Below, in pieces: positions 45,807 through 60,300 of a stretch of DNA of 64,000 bases (positions are counted from its first letter, which is position 1; each line of letters begins with the position of its first letter). Both the position numbers and the translations under genes were made by a program. Location: assembly GCF_030867095.1 (NCBI RefSeq), contig NC_081824.1, positions 238,230,719-238,294,718 on the forward strand. The letters are read 5' to 3'. The notes below the pieces were generated by a model that worked only from the letters and a program-made list of their open reading frames with translations, did not search any database and was not told where the DNA came from. The DNA comes from Alligator mississippiensis. Taxonomy: Eukaryota > Chordata > Crocodylia > Alligatoridae.

Positions 45807-46389
45807 GTTTGTAGTAGAGTGCTTTTAGAGAAAAGTGCAATATTAACACAGCAACTTTTATGTGGGGATAATTCCAATCCTGACACTCAATTGCTCACAT
45901 TTGACAACTTTTTTGACTAAATTCAGAGAACTGATGACCTGAGATTATTTTAGTTTCTCTAAGTGAAGGCCTCACACAAGAAATTCAACACATTTGTAGA
46001 TGGTTTGCTACAAAAAAAGCTGATAAAAACAGTTTTTAATAAGACACACGACCTAAATAAAGTCTATGCTCAGACTTGCATCAAATAATTAAAACCCTGT
46101 TTATAAATGAGTTACTTATTACTTTGGTTTTTGTTCGTGCAAAGGCAGAACCCAAAACATGGCAAAGCGCCACCTTGTGTCAAGATAAGGTACCGACTCA
46201 GTAATGAGCCAAGCAAGTAGACAGCAAACAGTCTATGGCTTAATAAAAATGCACCTGATGTTTCTGAAGCTGTACATAATGTTGACTAAAGCATAGCTGG
46301 CTGATGAGTATCCAGCACAAACTGCTCAGTCTAGTGGCCATTGTACTGACCTGCATTGTGTCATACCTGTAACAAGTCTGGTGCAGAAT

Positions 46390-46650
46390 AGTCCAGTACC
46401 AGGATGATGCGGCTGGAATGGGAACACCCAGATCAGGAGCAAGCCTATGGTACAGGACAGCTCATGATATTGGTGGAATGCAATACACAATTTGTTTGGA
46501 TCACTGTATAAAAGAATTAAAAAGTATGGAGACTTTGTATTGGTCTAAGGGAGCCTGCATGGTATGTGCCAATACCTTGTCACAGGCATACATGCATTAA
46601 CACCTGTCAGATGACAAGCATGATGACCCATCCCCTGTTGTGGATAAGTT
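46390..46650 (+). mobile_element. Possible Ty3/gypsy pol fragment
   Basis: A short stretch of translation near 46530-46600 resembles the region after RNase H in gypsy-type pol (an ADTLSRAY-like block). It is a broken fossil with no LTRs located. Low confidence. Confidence 0.3.
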
Positions 46651-46759
46651 AGGACAATCCCTGTATTTAACATAAATGGCCAGTTACAATGGAAACGTAT
46701 GCAGTTAAAATACACAGTTTAATTGTGTGTTAAAAATCTTTAGTACTTGTTATAGACAA

Positions 46760-48470
46760 TACTTTAATAGCAAACCACTAATATGTATCTACACCATGCT
46801 GCTACATCTCAATGCCTTTTTTACCTCAGTCTTCACAGGCAAGGTCAGCTCCCAGACTACTGCACTGGCAGCACAGTTTGGCGAGGAGATAAGCAGCTAA
46901 CAGTGGGACAAGAACAGGTTAGGGCCAAATTATAAAAGCTGGACATGTACAAGTCCATGGGGCTGGACAGGATGCACCTGAGGGTGCTGGGGGAGTTGAC
47001 CAATGTGATTGCAGAGCCACTGGCCATCATCTTTGACAATTTGTGGAGGTTGGGAAAGGTCCTGGATGATTGGAAAAGGGCAAAAATCGTGCCCATCTTT
47101 AAGAAAGGGAGGAAAGAGGATCCAGGGAACTACAGCCTCACCTCAGTCCCTGAAAAAATCATGGAGCAGGTCCTCAAGCAATCCATTTCTAAGTACTTGG
47201 AGGAGGAGAAGGTGATTAGGACCAGTCAGCTTGGATTCATAAAAAGTAAGTCATGCCTGCCCAATCTGATGGCCTTCTATGATGAGATGACTGACTCTGT
47301 GGATGTGGGGAGAGCAGTGCACATGATATAGCAAGGCTTTTGGTATAGTGTCCCACAACATTTTCACAAGCAAGCTAAGAAAGTATGGGTTGGATGAAAA
47401 GACTGTAAGGTGGATAGAAAACTGGCTGGTTCATTGGGCTCAGAGGGCTGTAAACCATGACTCAATGTCTAGTTGCCAACCAGTATCAAGTGGAGTGCAC
47501 CAGGGATCAGTCCTGGGGTCAGTTTTGCTCATTATCTTCATCAGTTACCTGGAAGATGGGATGGAGTGCACCCTCAGCAAGTTTGCAGATGACACTAAGC
47601 TATGGGGAGTAGTAGATACGCTGAAGGGTAGGGCTAGGAGTCATTGTGACTTGGACAAATCGGAGGGTTGAACCAAAAGAAATGTCATGAGTTCAATAAG
47701 GAGAAGTGCAAAGTCCTGCACTTAGGATGGAACAATCCCATGCACTGGTGCAGGCAACTGGCTAAGAAGCAACTCTGCAGAAAAGGACCTGGGGGTTACA
47801 GTGGACAATAAGCTGGATATGAGCCAACAATGTGCCCTTGTTGTGAAGAAGACAAACAACATACTGGATGGCATTAGTAGGAACATTGCCAGCAGATCAA
47901 GAGAAGTGATTGTTCCCCTCTCTTCAGCACTGGTGAAGCCACATCTAGAGTACTGTGTCCAGTTTTGGGTGAGGCCCCACTACAGAAAGGATGTGGACAA
48001 ATTGGAGAGAGTTCAGCACTGGGCAATGAAAATGGTGAGAGGGCTGGGGGACATGACTTATGAGGATAGGCTGAGGGAACTGGACTTATTTAGTCTGAAG
48101 AAGAGAAGACTGAGGGGAGATTTAGTAGCAGCCTTCAACTCCCTGAAGTGAGGTTCAAAAGAGGATGGAGCTGGACTGTTCTAAGTGGTGGCAGATGGCA
48201 GAACAAGGAGCAGCGGTCTCAAGTTGCAACAAGGGCAGTTTAGCTTAGATATGAGGAAGAACTTTTTTACTAGGAGGGTAGTAAAACACTGGAACAGGTT
48301 ACCCAGAGTGGTGGTGGAATCTCTTTTCTTGGGCGGGGTTTAAGACCTGGCTAGACAAAGCCTTGGCTGGGATGACGTAGCTGTGGACAGTCCTGCTTCG
48401 AGCAGGGTGTTGGACTAGACCTAGATGACCTCCTGAAGTCCCTTCCAACCCTAATTATCTATGATTTCTA
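46760..48470 (+). mobile_element. CR1 LINE, 5'-truncated ORF2 remnant
   Basis: Pieces in order: KSMGLDRMHLRVLGELTNVI (start of RT), KRAKIVPIFKKGRKEDPGNY, QLGFIKSKSCLPNLMAFYDE, SSGVHQGSVLGSVLLIIFIS, CTLSKFADDTKLWGVVDTLK, then [20 protein letters not shown] and RRLRGDLVAAF. At least three frame breaks or stops occur (near 47331, 47671 and 48151). The catalytic block YxDFxKAFD is disrupted near 47330. The tail ends near 48466 and is followed by an AT microsatellite. Confidence 0.92.
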
Positions 48471-48487
48471 TAAATACATACATACAC

Positions 48488-48511
48488 ATATATATATATA
48501 TATATATATAA
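48488..48511 (+). repeat. (TA)n microsatellite at the CR1 tail
   Basis: Perfect TA run directly after CR1 3' end sequence. Confidence 0.95.
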
Positions 48512-50756
48512 AACAAAAAAGAGAGGCAATTTCTTATTTTGTTTTTACAGGAAATAGTGCTAAATTGGGTAACAGAAATGTTGGTCTAGAATTGTTTCAA
48601 GCAGAAAGACAGATGGTTTGGCTGACACATACCAGCTGAATGACACACGTGCTATTACACAGAAACTCTACACAGAGAATTTAGTATACCTGACTAAGAT
48701 GACATTAGTCCAGCAGGGGTATACCATCAGGTCTGAACTGGCTTTAAAATGTGAGGTTACAGGCCAGGTAAAGATGGGACATATTTTGAGGAATGTACCT
48801 ATTCCCCCAATATTTTAATGGGCATCAGATAAGGAGGATATCAATAAAGGCCCTAATCAATTAATAAAAAGGAAACCACATTTAGTGAAGTCTTGATAAC
48901 TATAAGTACAGAAACTCAGGGGTTATACCAACAAGTGTTGGTACATTAACTAATTAAATTGTAAGAATCATATTAATCTCATAGTAATATCTATACTGGA
49001 ACAACACCTAAAATGTGACCAAACATCTAAAGCCTTGTCTGTCCTCTGGAACATCTAGAGGGAATTGTAAGAATGTAGTGGAAATTTATCAGCCCTTTTA
49101 GTGTACTTCCTCTTCTAAAATTGGTAGAGCCAGAGTGCAAGCAGAGTGAGGAGTCTATACGCCCTTTCTTACAATACACTCCCAGCTGAAAGCATCATGA
49201 TACACAGGTAAGTTTGTGTGAACAAGAAGGGGTGTTAAGGCAACCTGAAATCAAATCTAAGATTGAAAAATGTCTCCTTCAAAAATCCAGAAATGTTAAC
49301 CTGTCCTTCCCATAGCACTTGTAACATGGTATGTCAACACATGCAATGATGTTACTGTTGCATGAGTATTCACCCAAGTATACAAACAAGCTAAACAATA
49401 GATGGTGATCAAGAGCCCTGATGTGGATGTAGCTATATCGATATAAATGAGAATGCCTTTTACCTGTATCGCTTATTTTGCTTGCCAAAATGAAATACGC
49501 TACACCAGCACAAGCACTTAACATTTGGATAACTGCCTCTCTTTGAGAGCAGGGTTGCCATGTTGACTGTATGTCATTGTAGTTACAAGAGATAAAAAGG
49601 GTTGCAGACAAGCTCTAAGGTACCATCTCACAATGGAGGTGGCGTGGAGCTGTGTGACCTGTAGAAAGTTAAGAGGGTAGCAGGTACAAAGCAAGAAGGA
49701 GCTCTTGTGATATCCTCAGAGAATACAGGGTGTGCCCCCATCTAGCTCAACTGATGTGGAGTGGAGCAGTGGCTTCATCTCCTTCCTGCCATTGTAGAGG
49801 TGCAAACCCCACCATGCAGGGGGGAGCAGGCAGCTGAGCTTGCTCATGGCAGGGGTGTAAAGGTGGAGGAAGGGTTGCTGTTTGTAGCACTATCTGCCTT
49901 GCATACTTCTGCAAGAAGACAGTGACACAGACGGAGTGAATTGTGCACATGCCAGGAAATCTATCTGAACTTCAGTATTGTGTTAGATCAAGATTACGGG
50001 CGGATATTGCATTACTCTAAATTTCCCCTATATTTAATACTACATAATTGCAGACATCATCTGATGAATCTGATAGAAGAATGGTGAGTGGGGAAAACGA
50101 ATTGACAGACAATAACTATGCTGTCCTTGGCTTGTTCTGGTCAGACCTCATGAAGAATGTCCTGCATCTGAAAGCTTGTCTAACTATCGCAACTACACAA
50201 TTGGTCCAATAAAAGATATCCCCCAAAGAAATCTTTCCATCTAGACAAACTAGATATTTTGTGTAATTCTGAAAATTGTTAAAGCTACTGTTTACATTCT
50301 AGACTAGCAGTTGCTTCATTCATCAGCTCAAGCTCCTTGTGGTGCAAATATGACTCCATTTTCCACGTTCTATAAGATGCTAAATCAAGACATGCTAAAT
50401 GCTCCCTTTCCGCGCTGGATCACCCATCAGAAGCGTTGCTGTTTAGGGCTTACAGAGACACTGAGTTCTCAAGACAGCCAGAATTTTGGTTCTTCTCTCT
50501 TGTCTGCCCCACACGATGGGCTTGGGCCCTGGCTTTAGCACCTTTCAGCTTTCTTAATAACCTATTAAAAAGCTGCCTGCTACCTTTGCACACGTGAGGA
50601 AATTGAAGCTACAAAAAACGGATTGGAAATGCTTGAGGCTTAATCCTGGAATAAATTGGACTGTGGCAGTTGTGCCTGAAAAGACAGACATTGCAAAGTG
50701 TTAGAAAACTTACCCTCATTTGCCACTATTAGGCCAGGCCTAATCCATGAATAGGG
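48512..50756. other. Gene-free stretch before CSTA copy 3
   Basis: Mostly AT-rich DNA without a recognisable gene. Near 50150-50215 is a fragment of the repeat also seen at 42955-43110 ('ctgaaagcttgtct', 'ggtccaataaaagatat'). Near 50727-50749 'attaggccaggcctaatcc' aligns with 2047-2067, which marks the left limit of paralogy with the copy 1 flank. No MIX23 exon was recognised. Confidence 0.5.
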
Positions 50757-51356
50757 GCTGTGTAATGTGTTGGCAGCTTTTACAAACGAGGAGGCAGGTC
50801 TTAGCTTGGCAGGGGTTAACCTGTTTATGGTTTCACAGCTTGAGGCAGCCACATCTTAAATGTAGTAACCACGAGTGGGTATTTGCCAATTTTAAGAGGG
50901 ATGTTGGGAAACACTGGGTGTTTCCAGTCACCCAGCACAGTCATGTGCCTGTGACTTGGCAAGTCATTATGCAAATAGCCTTGTCTTCCTGTCACTTAGC
51001 ATGTACTAGTTCTGAGTCAGGAAGCTTCCATTCCTGCCTGAACTGATCTCCATAACAGGAAGCGTTGGGGGCTGCTTGTCTTCTGCCACCCCTGGAAGCC
51101 CAGGAAACTTTACACACACTGTTATTTAAAATGATGTCTCCCTTTTTACAATTAATAATAATAATAACATTTTACACTTTGTTTCTACCTATTTTTTCTT
51201 TGTCTCCCCTTCTCCAATTTGGTAATGGTAAACTCCATGCGTGAGTCATATGACTGCTTGGCTACATAAGAGCTAGCTGACAATTCTCTGATCACATTTG
51301 CTCTAGTGTTCCTTTGTCAAGAGTTTCCAGACAGCCCAAACGGGTGACTTGCCACC
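50757..51356 (+). promoter_or_regulatory. CSTA: CSTA copy 3 5' flank, promoter and 5' UTR
   Basis: Aligned with 3303-3520 and 5131-5492, without the palindromic and hAT insertions found there. The TATA position reads TACATAAG (51263-51270), one base off the copy 1 box. Fifteen bases upstream is a consensus AP-1 site, TGAGTCA (51242-51248). The ATG context is GCCACCATGA. Human CSTA is known to respond to AP-1; binding here is inferred. Confidence 0.72.
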
Positions 51357-54300
51357 ATGATGCTTGGAGGGTTATCTTCTACCAAGCCTGCCACACCGGA
51401 AGTCCAGAAGATAGCTGATCAGGTGAGTTAAGTTGCAACCCATAAAAAAACGAATATACCCATATACACCAGAAACCAGATACTTCACAGGGTTAGGGTT
51501 CTCACGCTTCTGCAGTGATGAAGGCTTGCTAGGTAACCAATGTATGCAGAGCTGAAATATTCTAGATGTGGCTTTTTTTCCCAAGGATAAACTCTTTTTC
51601 TGATAAGCTGTATGGGACCACCACTGTGCTCAAGCTAATCAGAGAGGTGGAGGTCTTTAGAGTAAAAGCTGCAAAAGCCCCTGAGATCCATCAGCTGTTT
51701 GCCATGGCTTTTATTTCCAAGGGTACCGCTGCACTGATCGGGGCACTGGACTGCTGCTGCTGAACTCCAGCTGAAGAGACATGCACATGAAGTGCCCTTA
51801 CTATTGCAACTTGTGAATCACCTGGCTATGAATTAAGTGGCTTCCAGTGTATAGCAAAAGGTTTCTTTAAAGTAAAGAGCATTCTAGGAAGTCTTAGGAA
51901 ATAGAATCACAGAAAAGACAGGGACCTCAGGAGGGCATCTAGTCCAACCACCTGCTTAGGGCAGGATCATCCCTGACTAAGCCATCTCAGCCAAGTTGCA
52001 ATAAAACTGCAACTTATTTTAAAATCTGACATTCACATCTCTTACTGATTAGAAGTAACTTGCTTAGGGAGTGGTGCTCCTGACTCCAGTCCAGTGAACA
52101 TGACAGTTTGTGTTCTAGTTTCCCGGAAGCTCAAGAAAAATTCCTGACTGGTGCAGATTGCTACACTAGTGCGGCAGCTAAAGTTGAGTCCACACTGCCT
52201 AGTTGGTATAGTTCAACCAGCAGTAACAGGAATAGGAGCATCTACTAAAAAGACCTGTCTTTACACACAGTGTTGTTGAGCTCTGCTCTCTACAGAGGAA
52301 ACATGCTGTTGTGTTTACTCCCCTGCATTAGTCTTAATATTAGTGAAGCTTCAGCAGTGATGAAATCAGGTACCATTTATGAAATCAGAGACGGCCAAGA
52401 GCAAAGATCAGCTTTCTGTTCCTAACTCAGGCATGAACCTGTCGTGTCACTCTGGGTAGGCCCCTTTACCTGCTTGTGATTTTCTTTGCCTGTAAATGTC
52501 CTTACCTGTAAAGCAGAAAAAATACTATTACCTTATTTCACAATGGCATTGTGAGATGTTTGTGAAGTCTTTTGAGATTCTTCCTTTGAAAGGTACTGCA
52601 GATCTACAAAATAGTATTTTGCATGTGCAGTGTAGAAATATAACAGATGGTTCCTGTAGGAAAGATCTTAAGTGCAGGTAGGCACTGCCGTATCTGATGT
52701 GAAGCCACCATCCTAATTTTTCAGTGAAGACCAGGAGCTTCAGAACACCCCACCCCACTCAAAATCTGTAGCTTTGCTTGTGGCCAACACCCAGTGCTTC
52801 TAAGCTTCATCCTGTTGTTTGCACTGAGCTTCATCCTGTTGTCGCCAATAAGAGCTTTCCAGTCTATCTAGATCTTTCTGAATTCTTCTGTCCTTCAGTA
52901 TGTTTGCAATCCTTCCCACATTCATGCTGTCTGCATATTTGCTCAGGAAATTCTGTGCTCCAATATCCAAATCATTAATAAATACATTAAATGACACGGC
53001 ACAGCCCCCTGTGGGACTCCGCTCAAGACCTTTTGCCATTCTAACATTTTTCCTTTTATGATTAAGGTGTGCTTGTGGCTATTCAGACAGCTGTCTATTT
53101 ACCTTGCAGTAGGTTTGTCCAGCCCACACGTCTGTTTGTTTGTGAGAAGGTCATGTGGGACTTGGACTTCAGTAAGCCCTTTGACCAAGTACACCATATC
53201 CACTGCATTCCCTTTATCCACCCAACTAGTTATTTTGTCAAAGAGGGAGGTACAACTTGTTTGGCATGATTCACACTACAACTGCTGCTAGTCCAGACGC
53301 AGCTTGTACCAAGTTTCTTCTAGACAATGGTGTTCCCCTTAAAAGGGACAGTTCTAGCATCTTATTCTGTGACTAAGAGAAGGGGCATTTCATACACATT
53401 TCAAGGCATCACAGGCACAGATGTGAACAGTCACCTGCTTCCCTTGGAGACCCTAACATCCAGCAGCCCTTGTCCTATCAGCTTCTTGTAGCACTGTTGA
53501 TCCCTGAGCTTTAATTTGCTTTCTGTCTTTATCTTGGAGTGTACTTAGACTGTATTTTGCGCAATAAGTCTCCTTGTGCTATATCTGTCATGTAGGAGCC
53601 AAGAACTTCGCTTCTCATTTGGGGACTTAATTATCTGGCTTGCTAACCTTCTATGAAGGGGTGAGCACTTTTAATAAATAACTCATGAGTAAACAGTCTT
53701 GGAGACTGGGAAGGATCATGAATTGGGGGATTGGGAGGCAGGGTTCATTTGCCTGCACCAAATGACAATAAAGTTAGGGGCAGCGTGCACCGAATGACAA
53801 TAAAGTTAAATTCTGCTTAAGAGGTGGGAAGCTTGGGTGCATTAAGATGAGTTTGCTAATAGCAGCAGAAGAGGAAGTATTTTTGGCTGGCTGACTTTTT
53901 CATGTCCTTGTGATAAGATATGCAGCAGAATTTTCAGATTTGTTTGGGATGTGACAGAGCTGTGTCATGAGCACTTCTGCTATGGCCTCAAACTTGTGAC
54001 CTCTGGGCTGTCAACCGTGTGCTGTGCCAGTGCCACCCCAGCTCTCCTTTGGTGCTTCAGCAGTGGAGCAGTCAATGGATCTGGGAAGAGTAAACTGTTT
54101 AGAAACTCTTGGTCTGTGAGAGTTTGCAGCAGTAGTGTGGCAGCTCCAGAGTAAAGTTTATAACTGGTTGTGCTTGCATAATGGAAGCCATATGGCTTAT
54201 GAAGCCATATGAAGTATAGAGGGGCCCCCTATGAGTCCTGCCACAGAATTGAAAGCCCTGACTGGTTACAGCCAGTAGATGAATGCACTTGGGCTGTGAG

Positions 54301-57300
54301 ATCTGTGGAGCTGTAATTGCTAATGAGTCTGCCTACAAGGATTAAACAAGGTTTAAACAGGATTCACTGTTATTGTTAACTGAAACAGTCTAAAACAGTG
54401 GGTCGGTGGTATCTGACTCTTCCTAGCAGCCATGTCAACTCGGGCTTTCATTTGAGCTGCATGCGTGCAAGCCTGCATACTTCAGCTCACTAGAAGCTAA
54501 TGCTCTTTTGAGCCTAGCAACTGGAGCATTTGAGCATGTGACCAAAAACTGTGCCACAGCACTCCACTACCCTCACTCACGTGAGGCTGGTGGTCATGGG
54601 AGTCTTAGAGAACATCGGAAGTGTCTTAGTCATGAAATGGCCTAAGTATCCTCAAAAGGCAAAGCGATTTTGGCTACTTTTATATGGTAGAAAATATATG
54701 CTTTATTATGAAACAATTTCACCAAAATACGAGAGCTGACATGTTCAAATTTATTTCAGAATCCCAACCAGGACTCTTTTGAGCAAGATATTAAGATTGA
54801 TGCAGTCAATCAATGAAGTGCTTTTGGCAGATTTTACACAATCAGCAGGGATCCAGGTTTTCCGTTTCCCACGGTAAAACGGAGAAAACCACGGATTCCG
54901 TTTTTATCGGAGAAAACGCGGATTTCTCTTTTTAGCAGAGATATCCGCAGATTCTCTGCTTTTGCAAAGAGCTCTTGCAGGCTGGCACAGCTCCAGCCTG
55001 CAAGAGCTGATTGCAGAAAGGGCGGGAAACCCCCAGCCCTGGCGGAGGGGTAGGGAGAGGGGGGAGGGAGGGAGGGGCCTGTGCCTCTGAGGCAGCCAAG
55101 GCCGGGCTCAGGCTCAGACTCGCCCTTTGCCCCTGGAGCATGGAGGTAAGTGGAGCTGTGGGGCAGGGCTGGGGAAGATGGTTGGGGGCTGAGGGAGCAG
55201 GGGGCGCTGCGCACCACAGCTGGGAGCAGGGCCAGGGGGTGAAGGCAGGGGTGCCCCTTTGCAGGGGGACTTTGCAGGCTAGCGATGCAGGGCACAGTGT
55301 GGTGGTGCCTGCCATGTGCGGGCCACACATACATGCTGCCCGGCTGCCTGCCCAGGAGAGGGAGGCTGGCATGTGGCTGGAGCACAGCTTGCACGCGGAG
55401 GCCACTGCCGCTTACCTGGATGCCCATGACAGTGGTGATGGCTGCTGCCTACAAAACTTCCCACTGCCGCCGCAGAGCCATGCCCAGAGCTGTGCAGCCA
55501 GCCGCCAGGCAGCAGTGGCAGCCTGGTGGTGGCAGGGCAACATGCAGCCATTCCCATCCCCACCACCGCCCCACGCTGCGCCTCTGTCCTCAGCCACGCA
55601 GCTCTGGGCATGGCTCTGCAGTGGCAGCGGGAGGTTTTGTAGGCAGCGGCTGTCTCCACTGGCACAGGCAGCCCCACAGGGCCTTTTGTAGGGCCACTGC
55701 CTACAAAACCTTCTGCTGCCGCCGCGGAGCCATGTTCAAAGTTGTGTGGCCAGCGGCAGTGGTGCTGTGTGGTGTGGGGTCGTGGTGGGGTGGCTGCGTG
55801 CTGCCCAGCCACCACCACACTGCCATTGCCGCTGCCACTTCTGCCCGGTGGCTGGCTGCGCAGCTCCAGGCATGGGTCCGCAGCGGCAGTGGAAAGTTTT
55901 GTAGGCAGCGGCCGTCACCACTGTCACAGGGCTCCAGGTAAGTGGCCACAGCCTCCGTGTGCAAGTTCAGGCCCCCCCCCCACCCATCCCTCACTGTGGC
56001 TGCAGAGTTGGCCACGGAGCTGTGCTTCGGCTGCATGCCAGCCTCCCCCTCCCCTGGGCAGCCGGCCAGACGGCATGTGTGTGGTCCGCACGTGGTGGGT
56101 ACCACCATGTTGCACCCCACATTGCTTGCCCGGAAAGCCCCTCCGCAGAGGGGCACCCCTGCCCTCACCCCCTGGCCCTGCTCCCAGCTGCGGTGTGCCA
56201 CCTGGGGCCAGCAGCACCCCCCATTCCCTCAGCCCCCAACCATCTTCCCCAGCCGTGCCCCACAGCCCCACTTACCTCTATGCTCCAGGGGCAAAGGGCA
56301 TAGCTCTGCGGTGGCAGAGCTTGCCCACAAAGCCCCCCCACCCTGCATGCAGCTGCCACCATCCTGCACCGCTGCGGAGCCGTGCAGCCGGTTGTGGGAC
56401 ATGCTGCTGCATGGAAGCACCCCGTTTCACCCCCTGGCCGGGCAGCACATATGTGGCCCACACATGGTGGTTGCCACTGCACTGCTGCTGCCGTGCCCTG
56501 CACCACTTGGCCACAAAGCTGTGCAAGTGGCCGTGGGATGGTAGCACAGGGTGCAGTGGCCGAGTTGCGGTGGCGGCCTCTGTGGGTGAACCTCCTGTCA
56601 GGCCAGCCGGCATGTGTGTGGCCCACAGAGTGGCACCCCTGCCCTCACCCCCTGGCCCTGCTCCTGGGAGTGGGCACAGGGGCACACTCCCCCGCTTCTT
56701 GATCTACCCCCCAGCACCTTCCCTTTTCCCTGCCCTGCCCTGTCCCTTCCCCCCACACACACTTACCTGCTGGGGTGGGTGTCAGTGTCTGTGTCTGCAT
56801 GTCTAGGGGGCTGTTGCGTGGGGCATCAGGAGGGCTGTTGAGATTGGGGGGCGGGGGGGAGTGTGGGGCACCAGCAGTGCTGGGAGGGGCTGTGGGGGGC
56901 CTTTAATTTTTATCCTGGATTTTGGGTTTTGAGTCCGAGAACTTGCAATTTTTAATCGGAGAAAACCAGGATCCTGGATAATCAGTATACATCTTGTCCA
57001 AATAAATTATAAGTTATATAGCAGCTTGAAAGAGCGAATTAACTCTTTCTGGTGTTAGCGCTTTAACATATACTTTTACTCATCTTTACAGGGCCACGGA
57101 GACTCTGGTCTCCAAAGTGCACACTCATAGGCACACGGATCATGATACCTGGCCAAATATTGCTCCCCTCCTCACTTCTGTTCAGCCCATTGGCCTTTTC
57201 ACTGTGGGCTAAATTCTTAGGCTTTTGAAAGTAATTGTTAGTGGCACCACCAATTCATTGATGATCTAAACCTTCTTGCCTTCATTTTTTTTAATATTAC

Positions 57301-60300
57301 AGTAGAGAGAGACTTTTTCATTCTTGCACGAATAAGTTTAAAAAAATGCAAATTATGTAAAGTGGGTTCCAAGAATAAGCAGAACTCCACAAACTTGGAT
57401 CAGATATTGTATGATTGCAGAGCACTGTTTCCTTTGGAGCCGCATTTAATAATATACATAATAAAAGGGTAGTGGTGGTTATTCACCTGTAGGGTTGACT
57501 TTGGTCTACAGTATGGAGCCTCTAGATCCAAGGCTCCAAGTAGGTATGGTGGTGGTGGTTGTGGGGGAGGGTTGTTTGTTTTTTAGGGAACTAAGTATAT
57601 TTTGCCATTGTTCTCCTGAATTTTACCATGACAATGGCTGGTGTATCTGTGGTGATGTTTACACTAGGGAGAGCCTTCACTACCACCAGGAAGCAGAAGT
57701 TCCAGGCTTCAGGTCTGTCCTGAATACTTGACTGTGACAGTGCACTGAGCCTGGGATGTACTTGGTTTCAAGGTACTAGTTGGTGGATGGGTCAGATCAT
57801 TTAGAATTGTTGGGTTGGGAGATAGATGGCTGCATGCCTGTATCGGCAAAAGCTGTCTGGGGCCAGAGATCAAGTAGAAGATTCAGTTGGGAAAGGTTTT
57901 CATGAAAGGCCAAGCAGAACGTCTGGTTTGAACAGGGCTGTAAAGGACTATGAAGGCGCTTTGGTACAGGCCTATTGAACTCAAGGAGGAAGCCGGCCAA
58001 TTTTGCGGGCAGATCACAGGCTGCTGTTTTCGTGGGCTGATCACTGTGGGCTCCCCCATACCTCTGGCCATGGGGCCCTGGCAGTCCCACCCCTCACTGC
58101 AGATTGCCACGTGGCCCCAAACCATGGCTTAATTACCCTGATTAAGCCCAGAGAAGCCATTAATCCATGTATTATTAATCATGAATTAATGGCTTTGCCA
58201 TGGTTTTGGGCCATCCTCATGTGATGAGCCCTGCATTTTTGGTGGGCTTCCTGCAACCTGCCCTCCCCTGCAACTCCCCTCCCCCAAAAAGCTTACCAGC
58301 AGTCTTGGAGCACAGGGGGGAGGATGGGATGGGGAGAGAGCAGGGAGACGGGGGAGTGCCTGCCATGGTGTGCCTCCACACGCCCTCCCCGACAGATGGA
58401 CAGAGGGTGCAGCCCAGCTGGACTACGTGGTCACACCACAGCGCAGCCTGCGGGTGCCTGTCTTCTTTTTGCTCGGCAACCCCACACCCTGCCAGACCCA
58501 GGCATCGCACTCAGAGTGGGTCAGAGGCCCTAGCGGCAGGGATTGTTCCTCCAGCTGCACCCTGGCTGCCCCGTGCTCCTGCTGCTGCGCCCCTGGATGC
58601 CACAAACTACAAGCTGGGGTGGCAGCTCTCTGTTCTCCCCTGACCAGTCCCACTGCAATGCAGGGGGGATGCAGCAAGCCGCTCACCTTGGGCTGACTAA
58701 AGATAGGCTGCTGCCGCCCCGCCTGCCCTGACCTGGCTGTCAGGACACCTTGTGGCACTACTGCCCCCTGTGGCCGGCCATGCCCCTGCCCATGCCCCAC
58801 CTCTGCACATCCTGCTGCGAGCAGCCACCCCCGGCCCCTTCTTCAGCCTCACTCCCATGCTTCAAGACTGCAGGGCTTCTCTGCTTACCAGTGAGGTTTT
58901 TTTTTGGTGGAGGGGGGAGTTTCAGTGATGTGATGAAAAGGGGTATGCCACCAAACCTTCTTTCTTTTTTCTTTTTTTGCAGGTGAAGCCACAGCTGGAA
59001 GGAAAAGAAAACAAGACCTATCAATGTTTTACAGCCACAGAATATAAATCCCAAGTGGTTGCTGGAACGAACTACTTCATCAAGGTCAGTACACACTGTG
59101 AGATGGAAGACCAAGGGTTTTGACAAATGTTCTGGCTAAAAGTTAAGCAGAACACAAATGACATTTGCAGTGAGCAGGACAGTTGAGCAGCGAGCAAATG
59201 TAGTGGGAGGAAGCATCAGTATGACTTTGATGCAGGGTGTGGATTTAACAGTGCTTAGGTAGCCATGCTGAGGTGTTCATGCAGTACAGGATTAGGGAAA
59301 CTAAGAAGCTGATGCTCTGACTTCCTCATCTAAATCTTCATGAAGACCTAGTCCCACTCTTTCAGGTGTGAATAATAAAATGTTAGGTTTTTCAAAGGGA
59401 CCATCCTCATGCCTGATTTGATTCATTCTTTATCTGCTTTAATTTTCTTAGCTGGCTCTAGCAACTTTTTGGGAAATGGAGAAGGGGGAAGATGGGCAGG
59501 AGTGGACCAGTGAAACAATGGCTCTTCTTTCCTGCTCTTTTTATATCTCAGAGCCCTGTGCCCCATAACTGCTGACCAGGCTCAGGGCTAGTGGGGTGGG
59601 AACTGACTATGCATGTCATAAGTTTATACACATACGCACAATCAGTACACACACAAGATAAATACGTATATGCATGTATAATGCACATGCACACACACAA
59701 TCAGTACAAAAGTACTTGATCACTACACAAGATAAATATGCATGTGTGTATATAATACACATGCATGTGTGCTCATGCACACACAGAATTATTCTGTAAG
59801 GAACATTCATTTCACATGTTCAGTACTTTTGTCACCTCTTCCCTCGTCACGCAAGATGTGGATAAGTCTCAGCCAAACGAATGTTCTTTCGTGGGTCTCT
59901 TTATCCCAAAGGGTAATGAGGTTTTCTTAGGTATTTCTGCTTTCTAAGTGATGCTGCTTTATTAGAAAGAAGAGACCGTCTGTTTATATGGTCAAAGTAT
60001 GCCTGTGCCTCACAGAAGTTAATGCATTTATCTTTGTGTCACTCCCAAAGGAGGAGAGTGCTCCCATTTTCTGGATCAGGAACTGAGATAGAGACATAAA
60101 TAGGACCATAGGAAAGTAGGACTGAAGGGGCGTCCTGGGGTCCTCAATTTCAGCTTCCTGCTCAAGGCAAAATCATTCTTGACTAAAACATTCCAGCCAA
60201 GTTTATGCAACCTGCTCCTGTGGAATCGCATCCCTGGAAGTTTTTGACTTTCCTCGGTAGCCTGTTCTAATATTTGACCACTCCATAATCTGGAAGTTCT

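Larger units (their letters stand above)
51423..58982 (+). other. Intron 1 of CSTA copy 3
   Basis: The segment 51423-52730 aligns with copy 1 intron 1 (without the CR1 at 6449). Then come a CR1 fragment (52795-53260), 53260-54509 with no recognisable gene, and the start of the recent duplicate block at 54510. Confidence 0.75.
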
